A stretch of 64,000 nucleotides of DNA. It comes from Bombyx mori (lineage: Eukaryota > Arthropoda > Insecta > Lepidoptera > Bombycidae). Positions within the stretch are counted from its first letter, which is position 1. Each line of letters opens with the position of its first letter. Below, piece by piece: positions 47,686 to 60,100 of this stretch. The notes under the pieces were generated by a model. That model was not told where the DNA came from. It made no database searches and saw only the letters and a program-made list of their open reading frames with translations. Both the position numbers and the translations under genes were made by a program. The DNA lies in contig NC_085127.1 of the NCBI RefSeq assembly GCF_030269925.1, positions 4,347,501-4,411,500 of the forward strand. The letters run 5' to 3'.

Positions 47686-47936
47686 TTGTATTGCCTAGAT
47701 GTGTGGACGAGCTCACAACAGCCCACCTGGTATTAAGTAGTTACTGGAACACATAGACATCTACAACGTAAATGCGCCACACACCTTGAAATATAAGTTC
47801 TAAGGTCTCAGTATAGTTACAACGGCTGCCCCACCCTTCAAACCGAAACGCATTACTGCTTTACGGCAGAAATAGGCGGGGCGGTGGTACCTACCCGTGC
47901 GGACTCACAAGAGGTCCTACCACCAGTAAATTACCA
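47685..47936 (-). mobile_element. Bm1 SINE, 5'-truncated
   Basis: TGTATTGCCTAGATGTGTGG to GGTCCTACCACCAGTAAA. Confidence 0.9.
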
Positions 47937-48107
47937 ACAATATGGTGAAGTTTAATATGTAATAGAATTAGAGTGTAATCTAATTTAATTTTTAAAATGC
48001 AAAATGTTTCTCTGTGGCTAAAATCTTAATGATGTTTAATTAATGTAGTTTTATAGGTGAATTATGTAAAAAAACCTATATAATTTATACCTATTAAATT
48101 GTATACA

Positions 48108-48172
48108 TTTTTTTATTGCTTAGATGAGTGGACGACCTCACAGCCCACCTGGTGTTAAGTGGTTACTGGAAC
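48108..48172 (-). mobile_element. Bm1 SINE tail scrap
   Basis: TTTTTTTATTGCTTAGATGA to TAAGTGGTTACTGGAAC only. Confidence 0.8.
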
Positions 48173-48930
48173 AAGCTTACTTCGGTCAACGAACATATTA
48201 TTATATGTACCTAATTTAAGAAAAAACACAAAATGAAACCTCTTTACGTATTGACAAAGCGATTGATGTTTCAATAAACGTTAATAATATAAAGTCGGTA
48301 CAAATGGCAAATACACATATTTACATCTTGTGTTTATTTCACATAGTTTCATATGAACAGAATGGGATCGCGTTACAATATTAATCGGAACAGCAATATT
48401 TTTAATCGTAAGTGAATTTCACACCTGAACTTTAGCTTTAGCATTGCTCCTTTAATTAAAAAAAAAGTATAAAATTTAATGAGTCATCATAATTCTATCT
48501 TGCTGAGCGCACAGCGTTCTACCTACCACCCTTAAACTCAGCTCTTATTTCTATTCTTAATAATCAGCGGTAGAGGTCTGAGTTATAACGCAATGAATAT
48601 ATCCTGAAAGCTTATTTTTACTGCCGTCATTATAATCCTTGTGCAAACAGACTTAATTACTTCGTTCTCGTAGCGTCTCAGTCTTCACCTCTAACAAAGA
48701 GAACGCTACCAGTCAAATCTCGCGCTGACTCTTGCCTGTACCCACAGACAACACTCAGCAGTATTATTGCCTTTGAAGAAACATTCTAAATGGAACCAGT
48801 TTCTTCTTCGAAAATTACTAGAGACTACTTCGGCCCTACTTTTCCAAATAAGTGCCTTAGATAATGGTATCGAATGGTAACTAGTTTACCTATAGTTGTT
48901 AACTCACCTTTGCTTATGAATATATATTTT
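48173..48930. other. Intergenic or intronic DNA upstream of the orphan gene
   Basis: No repeat or ORF. If the acceptor at 48936 is used, this is intron. Confidence 0.35.
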
Positions 48931-48936
48931 TTGTAG

Positions 48937-50492
48937 ATATTAGTAATACTCCACGAGACTACATTGAATATACAGGAATACTAAATCGGTCGATTTGGAC
49001 ACAAGATGAAGTTAATACCATGGAAATTATAGAACTAGATTCGTCATGTAGCACGCTGACACCCAAATCACCAGACCCACAAACATCTTGGAATTATAAC
49101 GTACGGAAGAAACACGATGTCAAGGGTAATCTTAATGTTACTAAGACACTAAATGACAGACCAGAATGTAGCTTCACAAAGGAATTTGGAATTAATGATT
49201 ACAACAAACAAAATCGAAATAAATGTGACGAACGCACTAAAAATATTAGCCCTCTGAAAGAAAGAGTCGCGTTCAATCGCGAAATTAATTGTTTCACGAT
49301 AGTCAATAGACACTTCGACTATTCTGACACCTCTTCGGAATATGAAGATCGTGACATCGAATTATTTGCTGCAAGCGGCGACATAAATCGTGAAACCGTA
49401 AATTGGAATCAAGATCATTATCAAAAAACTATGAACGCATTTAATACGAAAGATCATGAGAAAACTATCTGGATATATTCATACAAAAATAAAAATTTGC
49501 TATCTGATTATGAACCAATAAATTATTCGAACGAAACAAGTAGCTCTAGTTCTCGCGATTTTAATGTTAACGATTTGACTAAAAGTAGCAGCAGTACAGA
49601 AACATCTAGGCTGCCGTCACCAATTCCAACCACGTACGTTCCTAGACTGAATCTGACATTAGGCCAAACTCTCTCTACACTCACAGAGGTAACAGAACCC
49701 GTTAGACCCGAAATGTTAAACGTATGCAACTCTTTACAGAAACAATTTAACAGTTGGTTCCCTGATCAAGATACCGGCGATTCCGATGACAGTAATGAAA
49801 AATCTAGAAAATTGATTACTCAGATGGGTTTATCGCCACGATTTAACAAAAGAAGCCGTAGAAGATGTGCAGAATTCGTTGGTGACATAGAATTACGTTC
49901 TCACCCCAAAAAACAAGATAAACAAACTTCCACTACTGCGAATCCGAGCTTAGAAGTCCAAAAGCGTTTAGACGAGAAATTACACTTCAAGTCTATTTTT
50001 ACGTCCTCAACAGCTAGCAGGGATGATAAGCTTGCAAAAATCCACGAAGAAATTGAACCTTTCAATGAAAGTACCACGTCTCATGAAGATTTCGGCACAA
50101 ATGAAGCGCGAATCGAAAGAAAGCGTTTACGGAAACCGCATATAACTATGGAACGCACATTTACAAAGGACAAAATTACTGATCCAATCGAAAAGTTAGA
50201 ATGCAACAACTGGATTATTGAAGAGAATGACAACAATAATTCCGCGATTACAGATTTTGTTTTAAGTAATATGGAAGAGGATAATCTCAACTGCGGTGTT
50301 AACATTGATAGTAAAGTGACTAAACAAGATATGCTATGGACGAGAAACGCGGCGGCATTACTTAGGCCCGCGCAATGGGGTGAATATTTAGCAATAACTG
50401 AAACACCATTAACGCCACAATTATCACTTAGTAACGTAGAAACAAAATCGTGCTTTACGCGTTTCATTAATTGGTTTAAATGCTGGAAATAA
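48937..50492 (+). CDS. Unrecognised, probably disordered protein (single large exon; possibly the last of several)
   Basis: From the ATG at 49020 the frame runs 490 codons. The ATG context (ACCATGG) is strong. The same frame is also open upstream to 48903, and a clean acceptor (TTTTTTGTAG, ending 48936) precedes 27 in-frame codons with coding-like content (DYIEYTGILNRSIWTQDEVN). Either 49020 is the start or this is a 3'-terminal exon whose upstream exons I cannot place. The protein is rich in Ser, Thr, Asn, Asp, Glu and Lys, with a serine run at 174-178, basic clusters at 277-282 (KRSRRR) and 368-372 (KRLRK), and an aromatic, Cys-containing tail CFTRFINWFKCWK (478-490). It has no signal peptide or transmembrane segment. 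I recognise no family and assign no function; the basic clusters could be nuclear signals (inference). Confidence 0.72.
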
Positions 50493-50507
50493 ATAAATGT
50501 AAATAAA
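50488..50507 (+). terminator. Clustered polyadenylation signals of the orphan gene
   Basis: AATAAA at 50488-50493 (overlapping the stop), 50492-50497 and 50502-50507. This implies a very short 3' UTR. Confidence 0.6.
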
Positions 50508-50519
50508 GAAAACAACATT

Positions 50520-52361
50520 TTTATTTTATTTTGGCGAATTTATTAAATTCAACACTAAATTCCGGTAATCGATGTTGCTTATACAAAACTAATCTGTATT
50601 TTTTTTTTCTATAAAGTTACTTCGGTTTTGATATAGACTACAATCACGAAACAAAAAACCGATTTTATTTACACAAGGTTCACCGTAACATTTCAACACA
50701 CAATTCTCGTTTTCTCTTTGCGTAATACATTTTCGCGTTAAGAAAAAACCAATGGGAATGTAAGAGGCGTAATTAAGAATTCGAATCTTAAAAAGTAAGT
50801 CCAATTGAGAAACAAAACACGAGGTATACCTAAATTATTGTTAAATCCACGACCAGCAAAGCGACTACGAAACCGTCTTGCAGTAATAGCCTATCTAAAA
50901 AGTAGAATTTAATGTCAACTGTCAACGTCTTGAAGTTTGTTTGGCGTGTAGATAGTTTTGAATCTAAGGCATTTTTATCAATTCATCATTTATACTCGTA
51001 AGATGTAACTAACTTTTTTAAGTGTTATAACTCGCGTATATAAGTATATCAGTATGTAAGCTTAAGTATCTTATTATGATATTTAAAAAGTATATGTTGG
51101 TTTTTGTTTTTCTTTTGTAGATCAGAGAGGCTCGTATGAAATCCTGTGCTACCTAGGTACTAAATTTCGGTTCCATACTGCATTAGACCTTAATCTGTAC
51201 AGAAAATTTGTGCCTTCATTTATATTAAAGTACTTTTTTCTGTAAAACACGTGAAATATATTTTTTTTAAACATTATTTTAACTTTGCCTGCTTAAAGCT
51301 TTTGTATTTTGCTATTAATTAACAAAATCTGCGAACAATGTTTGATTTGTACATTATTTTAAACGAAATCTATTCGAAAATTAATGAGGTACGACTTCAT
51401 GATTATATTACGCAAGACAAGGTTACGCTCCGCTGTGACTATTATTGTCCGATAAACTTTAAATTCTAACTACTCGCGCGCCACCTACCATACTTTGATC
51501 GTACTATTTTATATAGCCTAAGTCTTAATCAGTTAATACATCGTGACAGTTCATCAAAATCCGTAAGTATTTTTTCAGTGAAATATCCAACCATCCACGC
51601 AGACGGTCGCATTAACAGTATTCGTAGGATATTATATTTTTAATAAGCATTTAGATTGGTTCACCAAATTCGAAAGAGTTTGTATTGAAAACCTTTTTGG
51701 CTAATTTAAAGAATCTCAACATAATATGCGATTATAATCCTTGCACAGTTTAATAACGCAATTAAAATTTGTCTAGATGTGAAACAGCAAAAGTATTTAA
51801 TAAACGCGCGATTAATACGTCATTTAATGTCCGATTCGTAAGGAACTTCAAAATATATTAAATTATTAATGTTACTAATGAAAGGGAAGCTTGCATAACG
51901 ACGCTTGAAAGGCAAACTTGACTAAGCGACAATAACTGCTTTGTACATAAATGATAGGCAATAACCATATTCGATGCGCAAAAAAAAAATTCTAGGTCTA
52001 TTAAAATCATTTCAATTCTACAGCTAGATTCGTTAAAATATAATTTTTTTCAGGTATTTCAACTTCAAATTAGTCTACTGTAAAGTTCACGCATTGTCGC
52101 TTAGTCACGTTTGCCTTTCAAGCATAGATTATACACTTAATATATTCGAGACTTTCAAGCGTCGATATGCATAAACATGTCTTCGAAGCGGTACCGTGTG
52201 ATGCCAATATACAACGCTATGCAGTCGACAGCTGTTATAAAAATACACCATTATATCTAAATAATTCAAAATATGCGCCGTCGATATTGACAGCATTCGT
52301 GTTTTATTATTTAGATAAAAAATCTCACTAGGATCTTATTAAAGTTCAGGTGAAAAACAAG
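50520..52361. other. AT-rich intergenic DNA
   Basis: No gene, Bm1 or LINE fragment recognised. Confidence 0.4.
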
Positions 52362-52608
52362 CAGAGGTCAACGACTTTTTGAAATGAAATTTTGGGGGGT
52401 AAAAATGAAACTTTTGTGAGTAAAAAGTATATATTGAAGTGAAACTTCTTTAGAATCGTTAAATTTTTTGTTATTGTTTTCTTTTCAAAATTATCATGGG
52501 GGCTACAATATGAAAGATACTAAAAAGAAGCGATTTCGTTTTTTTTTGTTCTTCAATATTATTCAAAAATATTTTGGGGTAATAATTAAAAAACTTCCCC
52601 GACCGCTG
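52362..52608. mobile_element. hAT-like MITE, shorter relative of 20472-20972
   Basis: Inverted relative sharing AAAATATTTTNGGGTAATAA, AGCGATTTCGTTT and the terminal CCCCGACCGCTG. The left end CAGAGGTC is worn, and much of the interior is deleted compared with the first copy. Confidence 0.55.
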
Positions 52609-54060
52609 GTGTAGGCAAAGGGTGCAGAAAAGTACGTCTTAAAAACAAACAGACCTTTGTTTTCGGCAACAAAATATAATATATATCCCATAACGAAACA
52701 CGCACCGGTGTTACGCAACGTTTATTATTGTTTGAACACTCTTGGATAAATCGACCTTATTTTCGAACTGAAAATGTTATCGTTTATTTAAAACTAGCCT
52801 TCTCGATTTGGCCAGCGTGAGCCAAGTAAACACGCGAAAAATAACTTTTTTTTCATAACACCGCCATTATAGTCAAGCGTGATGTGCCAAAATATTGACG
52901 TATTGTTTAAATAAAACTTCTTCGTTTATCGATTGGTGAAAACAACATCAAAATCGGTGGCGAGATTAAGAAAGAAAGCGCGGAGAAAGCGACTCTGTTT
53001 TACTATGTAGAAATATCGTAAAGGATTCATTAAAAATTTCAATCTGTTAAAATACGAGATGTACATATACTGTGTAGAAATCACAAAAATAACAGTTCAT
53101 GATTTATTATTACGAAGAAAAAAAAGCTGTAAATAAAACCAGGCGGGCAGATTAAACTGTCCCATCACATTACGTTATCTCATAATAACTGTCATAATTA
53201 TACACAATAATAGCCTTTTAAATATTACATTCTTAATTAATTAGATCATAAGTTTACTTTAATCATAGGATCTAAAGTTTGACGGATGTTTTTGCTTGTT
53301 TGTTTGTTAAAAAAAAACATCATAGTCGTTGGTGGCTAGTCAACGTTGTGGCGAATCACACATTCCAAATTTGAATTCACAATCGAAAACACAACCTCAT
53401 TTGCGATGAAATAAGAAACACGAAACTTATTTTGACCTATTGCGAATTAATAAAAAAGTAGAAAACATCTTGTTAAAAAAAGGCTGACATAATTTATTGT
53501 TTAGACTAAAAATATTTTATTACGTTACAAAAAATTATTTCGGATACTCATTTGCAAAAATCACTCCCAAAAACGAATGCGTGATGAGAATTACGATTTT
53601 ATAAAATTTATAAACGTGTTTTGAGAATGAGGTTTTTAAAAAAAAATACTAGTCGATATATAGGCATAGAATAATGCATATTCACAATTCAGTAGATTTT
53701 AACAACAGCGAGCTTCATGGAGCCTTCCATGTATATATTATAATAAAAGTCAAAAGGACAGAGCCCAAGATACTTGCACACAGGACACGGGAGCATACAT
53801 ACATACCTAACAGCCATTTTATTTTATATATTTTAAGCTACTTGTAACGATCTTTGAGCGCGCTGTAAAAAATAAAAGTTGGCAACACTTGTATCATACA
53901 GTGTTTTTACAATCTTAATTATTACAGGGGCAATGACCTTTGAACATAGATTCCCAAACTTTTTTTTGTCTTGTCCCTTCTCTGTCACTCCATTCACTTA
54001 GAGTCAGCCATTTGTATCTCAGGTCCCGATTTTAATTACACCCTTCTTGATTACACCATT
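52609..54060. other. Intergenic DNA between the convergent orphan and USP3 genes
   Basis: AT-rich with no ORF. The USP3 3' UTR presumably reaches into its right end. On the minus strand an AATAAA (53818-53823) lies about 300 bases past the USP3 stop and is a candidate polyadenylation signal. Confidence 0.4.
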
Positions 54061-54118
54061 ACAGACTAATCTGAGTGTACGAGGGTCAAAATTGTGAGTA
54101 TTGAGGTCGGTATCGGTG

Positions 54119-57100
54119 TCACAGCGACAGTTCCCTGCGGATGTAGAAGAGTATGTAGGGCTTGCAGCTGGCGACGGCGTGCGAGTCCGCGGCGCGCACC
54201 GTGTGGTCGTTGAAGTGGAACCACTGCTCCTCGTTTATAGCGAACGCGGTGTAGTGACCAGACCCGGCCCTGGGGGATGTGCATAGGGACGTTATTAATT
54301 TTTATTATTAATTGGGTGAACATGCTCATGGCCCACCTCGCGTCAACTCGAGACACGAGGTAGATTGGTGGACGACCTCACAGCCCACCTGGTGTTAAGC
54401 AGTTTTCAGAGCCCATAGACAATCTACAACGTAAATTCCACCACCCACCTTGAGATATGAGTTCTAAAGTCTAAAGTATTTAGGTATATAAGCATTTCTT
54501 TAGCTACATTGAATATCACAAAATATAGCTTTGATGCTGATGGCGCCATGGTTACTGCGCTACTGTGGATTTCGCGACACTATTTTTTTTTACGAAATTA
54601 CCTTCGCATATGTCGAAAGTACTTTCGTGAAACTGAGTTTGCAAGCATGCAAGACAATAAATTCGTAATGTAAATTCCGCATTGGGTACGGTACCCGGAG
54701 CCGTGGTGCACGATGACGGCGGCGAGGTCGTACAGCAGCGCGTCGTGCTCGGCGCGCCGCACGTCGCGCACGAAGCGGGACACGTCCAGCGCGCGCAGCG
54801 GGAACGAGATCGAAGTGTCCACCTTGGTCCTGAACAAAACAATGTTCCGTTAAAACAAACGCGACAAAAAGATAAGGCGTATTTACGATACCCGTGTGCT
54901 TTATGAACGTTCTCGATAGCGTAAAAGTTAACCCAATTTTGTATGCAGTTGGAACAGCGCCCCTAGCGGCAAACGTAGGCGAACGATCCCATTCCATACA
55001 AATACTGGTGGTAGGACCTCTTATGAGTCCGCACGGGTGGGTACCACCACCCCGCCCATTTCTGCAGTAAAGCAGTAATGCGTTTCGGTTTAAAGGGTGA
55101 GGCAGCCGTTGTAACTATATGAGACCTTAGAACTTGTATCTCAAGGTAGGTGGCGCATTTATATTGTAGATGTCTATGGGCTCCAGTAACCACTTAACAC
55201 CAGGTGGACTATGAGCTCGTCCAACCATATAATAACTAAAAATATCATCATCACCATCATCAGCCTATAGCAGTCCACTGCTGGACATAGGCATCTCCAA
55301 TTGCTCGCCACTGATTTTTTTTTAATGAAAAAATAAGAATAAAAAAATTCAATATTTTACCTGAAATAATTGTGCCACCGAAACCTTTTCAAATGTAGAC
55401 ACAAAACGTTCGGCAACCTCCGAATCCAGAACTGCTTAGTGGACTTCTGCTTACATTTGCAGCTGCTGCAGAAGTAACGCTCCGTGTCGGCCAACTCCTC
55501 GACCTTCACAGTATGAAACATTCACATTAAACAAATGTCGCCTTTTAGTCATTATTCTAAAAAAAAGATGTGTGGTGTCGTGGGACACCGGATAGGAACG
55601 AAGTTCCTTATTATAAAAATATTAATTTTAAGTTCTATTCGAGATATAAAGAAAATAAAACTGGAGGTTTCGCAACAACCCACGGTCATTCGGTAACGTG
55701 CGAACTTATTGTGGTACACTTCATTCACGGTTGTTTGCATAAGAGTTAGTGTATTGCGCAAACGAACGATTTGAGATCGTGATCAATGAATGATAAAAAA
55801 ATGTTATTTTTTGTACGTTTTTACAAAGTTAAGTCGTACATTGTGTGCATTACTAATATAAATTTTACGTTACGGACGTTTTTTCCAGATTAGGGTACCC
55901 CTCCGCATCGTCCCATAAGGAACTTCGTTCCAAAACATTCCACGAGCTCCAGTGGACTCCAGTGATCACTCAAAGCCTTAAATAATCCATTGAGGAAGAA
56001 CTGCTCGTTCAGTGAGCGAAGGACTCAAATGAACACCTCTTACAGCACATCTGCTTATAACTGATGGTTATATTATATATGAGTAAATGTTTTTTTTGCT
56101 TACATGGTTGGATGAGCTCACAGCTCACCTGGTGTTAAGTGGTTACTGGAGCCCATAGACATGTACAACGTAAATGCACCACCCACCTTGAAATATAAGT
56201 TCTAAGGTCTCAATATAGTTACAACGACTGCCCCGCCCTTCAAACCGAAACGCATTACTGTTCAGAAATAGGCGGGGTCGTGGTACCTACCCGCGCGGAC
56301 TCACAAGAGGTCCTACCACCAGTAAGAATGAAGAATGAATGTTGGTCAATTTTAATGATATTACAGAACCCTACCTGTACAAAGCTGGCGAGACAATCCG
56401 AAAGAGCGACGGGCGTATCATTTCTTCCGACTTCTGGTAATTCCAGTGAGAGATCTAAGAAAGGGTCGTACTTCTTGCTTTCCGTGCCGCACGCCAAGCA
56501 ACGAACCTGAAAACGCAATTGTTATCATACATTTTTATCTTCATTACTTGTAGTAGTACATTTTACATTCATTGTATTCAGCACAATATTGAAAATATGT
56601 CAACGAACAACACCTCAATTTTATTGTAAAAATACAGTAATCTAGCTTATTACAGTTACCCGCGACTTCGCCTGCGTTTTCAAGGAAATGTGTCAGTGTA
56701 GTTTCCCGTGAGAATGATATGTTTTTTTGGGAGAAAAATTTAAGTTTCCGAATTAAAACTGAGATTAAAAAAAAGACATCCGTTGCTTCGTTTGAATGTG
56801 AAAGCAGGACAAACAAACACACTTTCACATTTAAAATATTTTTCTTATATGTTTTGGATATGAAGAAACTGGGTACTCGGAGAACCAGAGTATAATTTTT
56901 TTTATAATGTTCAAGACATCCTCCATGTTAATAGTAGATAAAGTCGTGTAATTGTTTTATGTTTATTGTGAGGAGAATTACTCTCATAACATTATAAGTT
57001 ACATTAGTTTTCGTTATCATATTTCATCCTATAGTCTTGTGTACTTAGCACAATTATCTTGATTAGTCGTGCGCACGTGGCATATGTTACAAGCCAGATT

Positions 57101-60100
57101 CTTTAATTGTTGTTCTTTATGTTCTTTATTGTGTAACTTTTTTTTAAGCCCACATTTTATATGTGAATTATGTGCCTAACACATTAAAAAAAAACCTGGG
57201 GAAATTGAATTCCCCGTATAAGCAAATTGTTGTGTATCATATATTTTTTTAAAAGCTTAAAATGTGAATTGTGTGCCTAATATACTTATAAAAAAAGCAA
57301 AATGGAATGTAGTATATCGTCGTGGTCAAACCAAAATCTGCTATGTGCATTTTTAGAGATTTTTACTTTCTGACCTTTTCATATAATTTACAGCCCTATC
57401 TACCGTATATAAAAAAAAAAACTGGTATGCGTCTATAGCTTTAATATTTATCTATAGCTTTCATTTGATATAGTTCTTAAAGATTCACTTCTTAAATAAA
57501 ATTTTATACGAACATTTTTTTACTCTAAAGTTCTCGGTAGCTTAAAAGTTAACTTAAATTTGTATGGAGTTAGAACGTTTGCCTACGTTTGCCGCTAGGG
57601 GCGCTGTTCCAGCTGCATATAAATTTGTGTTAACTTTTACTCGTTAATTCAAAATAGAGTTTTCGCACATAGCAGATTTTGGTTTGACGGTGACGATATG
57701 CGAAACGAAGAGAACTACTAATACCTCGCTCTGCAATGTTCCCCCGAACACAGCGGTGACGATGGACGCCGACGGAGGCCGCGCCACGAACCCGGGCTCC
57801 GGCTTCTCGGGGGGCAGCAGTTGCAACAGCTCCGTGTGTAATCTGTATATTGATATGTGAAACAAAAACTTTTTTACGAAAATGGCACGGACGGAGGAGT
57901 ATGAAATTTCCCAGACTTAAAGAGAATATAGAGAAGGAGTGCTAAATGTTAATATATTTTTTAAAAGAATAGGATTATTTCCTCTGATCTTTTTTTTATC
58001 ACCTGTCTAGCATGTATCTGAGAAACTCATGTGCGTCCTGCTGCTGATAGCCCCTAAACCTCGGTACCACCTTCCAAATCACAAGGAACAAGCACTCCGG
58101 TGAAATAGCACCTTTCGAACCGCAACCACCAGTATTGAGATTTATCAACACCTGTAAGAAAGGATTGAAATGTTTTTATTTGATTCTCCATTAATGATAT
58201 AAGTCTGCCATTATTATAAGCATCCTTATAGTATAGTATTTTCTTAGATTATTATGAATCATAATTAAAAGTTTTTTTTACAATTTAGTTACAGTTTAAT
58301 CTCACATTTTTACTGTCATATCAAGGAAGAGGATCTAATGTCATATTAGGGGATTCTCTTACCGTAAAAATGAAAACCCAAGTCAAATAAACTGCCAGAA
58401 CTAAAGATACTATTAGTTTGTTCTGTGTGAAATCATACGTAAATACTATAAATGTTTTTATAAAAATATTGACGTTAGTTACCAGAACAAATAACACTGA
58501 CTTCACTGTTAAGGTTTTTTTTTAGTTTTTTATCTATATATATTTACTAACAATTTACACTATATATATACATTTTTAAATTATGTACTATAAAATCAAT
58601 GTCACACTGTTTTGGTGGAAATTTGAGCATTCACATTCACTCAGCAGCTAAAAAATTATCTCACCTTACGGAGTTCTTCAGCCATTACAACATCATTCAT
58701 CTCCTGTCGTGTATAACTCCTTGAATGATACACCTTCCTGCCATTTGCCTTCATCTCCAAAGAAGGTAATTGATTGAAATAACAACTAAATTCTTGTATA
58801 TTGTTCAGACTCTGAAGAACTGCATTCATGAAACATGTGTTGCCTAAATTCTTTAATCCTACAACTTTTTTTTCTCTCTGAAGCTTTCCATTAGAAGGCG
58901 ATCGTTTTTTATCTTTTCTGTTTATCTGTAATGAGTTTTCAGTTGAGCTACTGTCCTCGGAATGAGTTCTCTTCCTCGATCTTGGTCTAAGACTTCGTAT
59001 AGATTCTTCAGTCCCCTAAAACAAGATATATGAGTAGTACTATATGTAAATCAATGGCTTAGAAAATAAAGTTGTTTCCTTAATGTTACATATGTCATCA
59101 ACAGTTTAAGACGGTGTTCAAGAGAATTCATGACTAAGCCACTGTTCTACTATAAATATGAGTGACTATTGTCGCACAAAACATTCCCGACTCAAGCAGC
59201 CGAAAGAGGCAGAGCTGTCTGTTGTGATCGCTGTACACTTGGAATGTAATAAATGGAGTTCATTGGAAAAGTGAACCTTAATTAACTTGGAATGGATGGG
59301 AACTATGGAATGATAATGATCAAGAGAATGGTATGATAGATGACGACGTCATCATTTTACCAGCCTCTCCGTCATATATCTATATTAATATTTAGATTTA
59401 AAAAATTACCTTAATACATTTATCAAGTTTACTATCACAGTTTTCAATTTCTGTACTGTGAGGATCTAAAGAAGAGCTTGTTGGTTGCACTGCTATATCT
59501 CCTTCAATAACATTGAGCACTATATCATCTGGAGCAGTGACCAAACCAGGTATATTGGCATCACAGTCATCTTCATCTTGTCTGCTATCTTCCTGCTTTT
59601 CTCTACTGTTTTGTTTTTCATCATTTTGTTGCCTAATCCGTATAATACATTGCCTTATTTTATCTATATTGTTCTCAGTATCATTTATAATGTAATCATC
59701 ACATTTGTAACTAAAACAAAATAATAGGTAAAGTTAAAACATTAATTACATAGCTTAGTCATGCATTCTTTCAATAATCTCACAACCTTGTAATACCAAT
59801 TTGCACTCCCATTTCCTTGGCAGACCTACTTAACAACACATACTTTTAATACTTTACATTAAATACGTATACATTAAATATGTATTTATTTGTGTATGTA
59901 TGTATATATATGTGATTGTGTATATATGTATGTATTTACTTTTTTTTTGTGTGTATGTATTTGTAAATTAACATAAATTTCATTGCACCTACCACTATTC
60001 ACTCTGCACTGCCTTTGGTTGACTGGTAGAGAATGCCTTAGGCATTAAGTCCGCCAATGTAAATTTTACAAAAAGTGTATTCACAATGAATTATCAAAGC

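Noticed and set aside
54101..54286. 61-codon plus-strand frame rich in Val and Gly
   Set aside because: Antisense shadow of the last USP3 exon.
54590..54997. Several overlapping minus-strand frames up to 135 codons around 54.6-55.0 kb
   Set aside because: They read through USP3 exon 54829-54695 into introns, partly in the wrong frame; spliced USP3 explains the signal.
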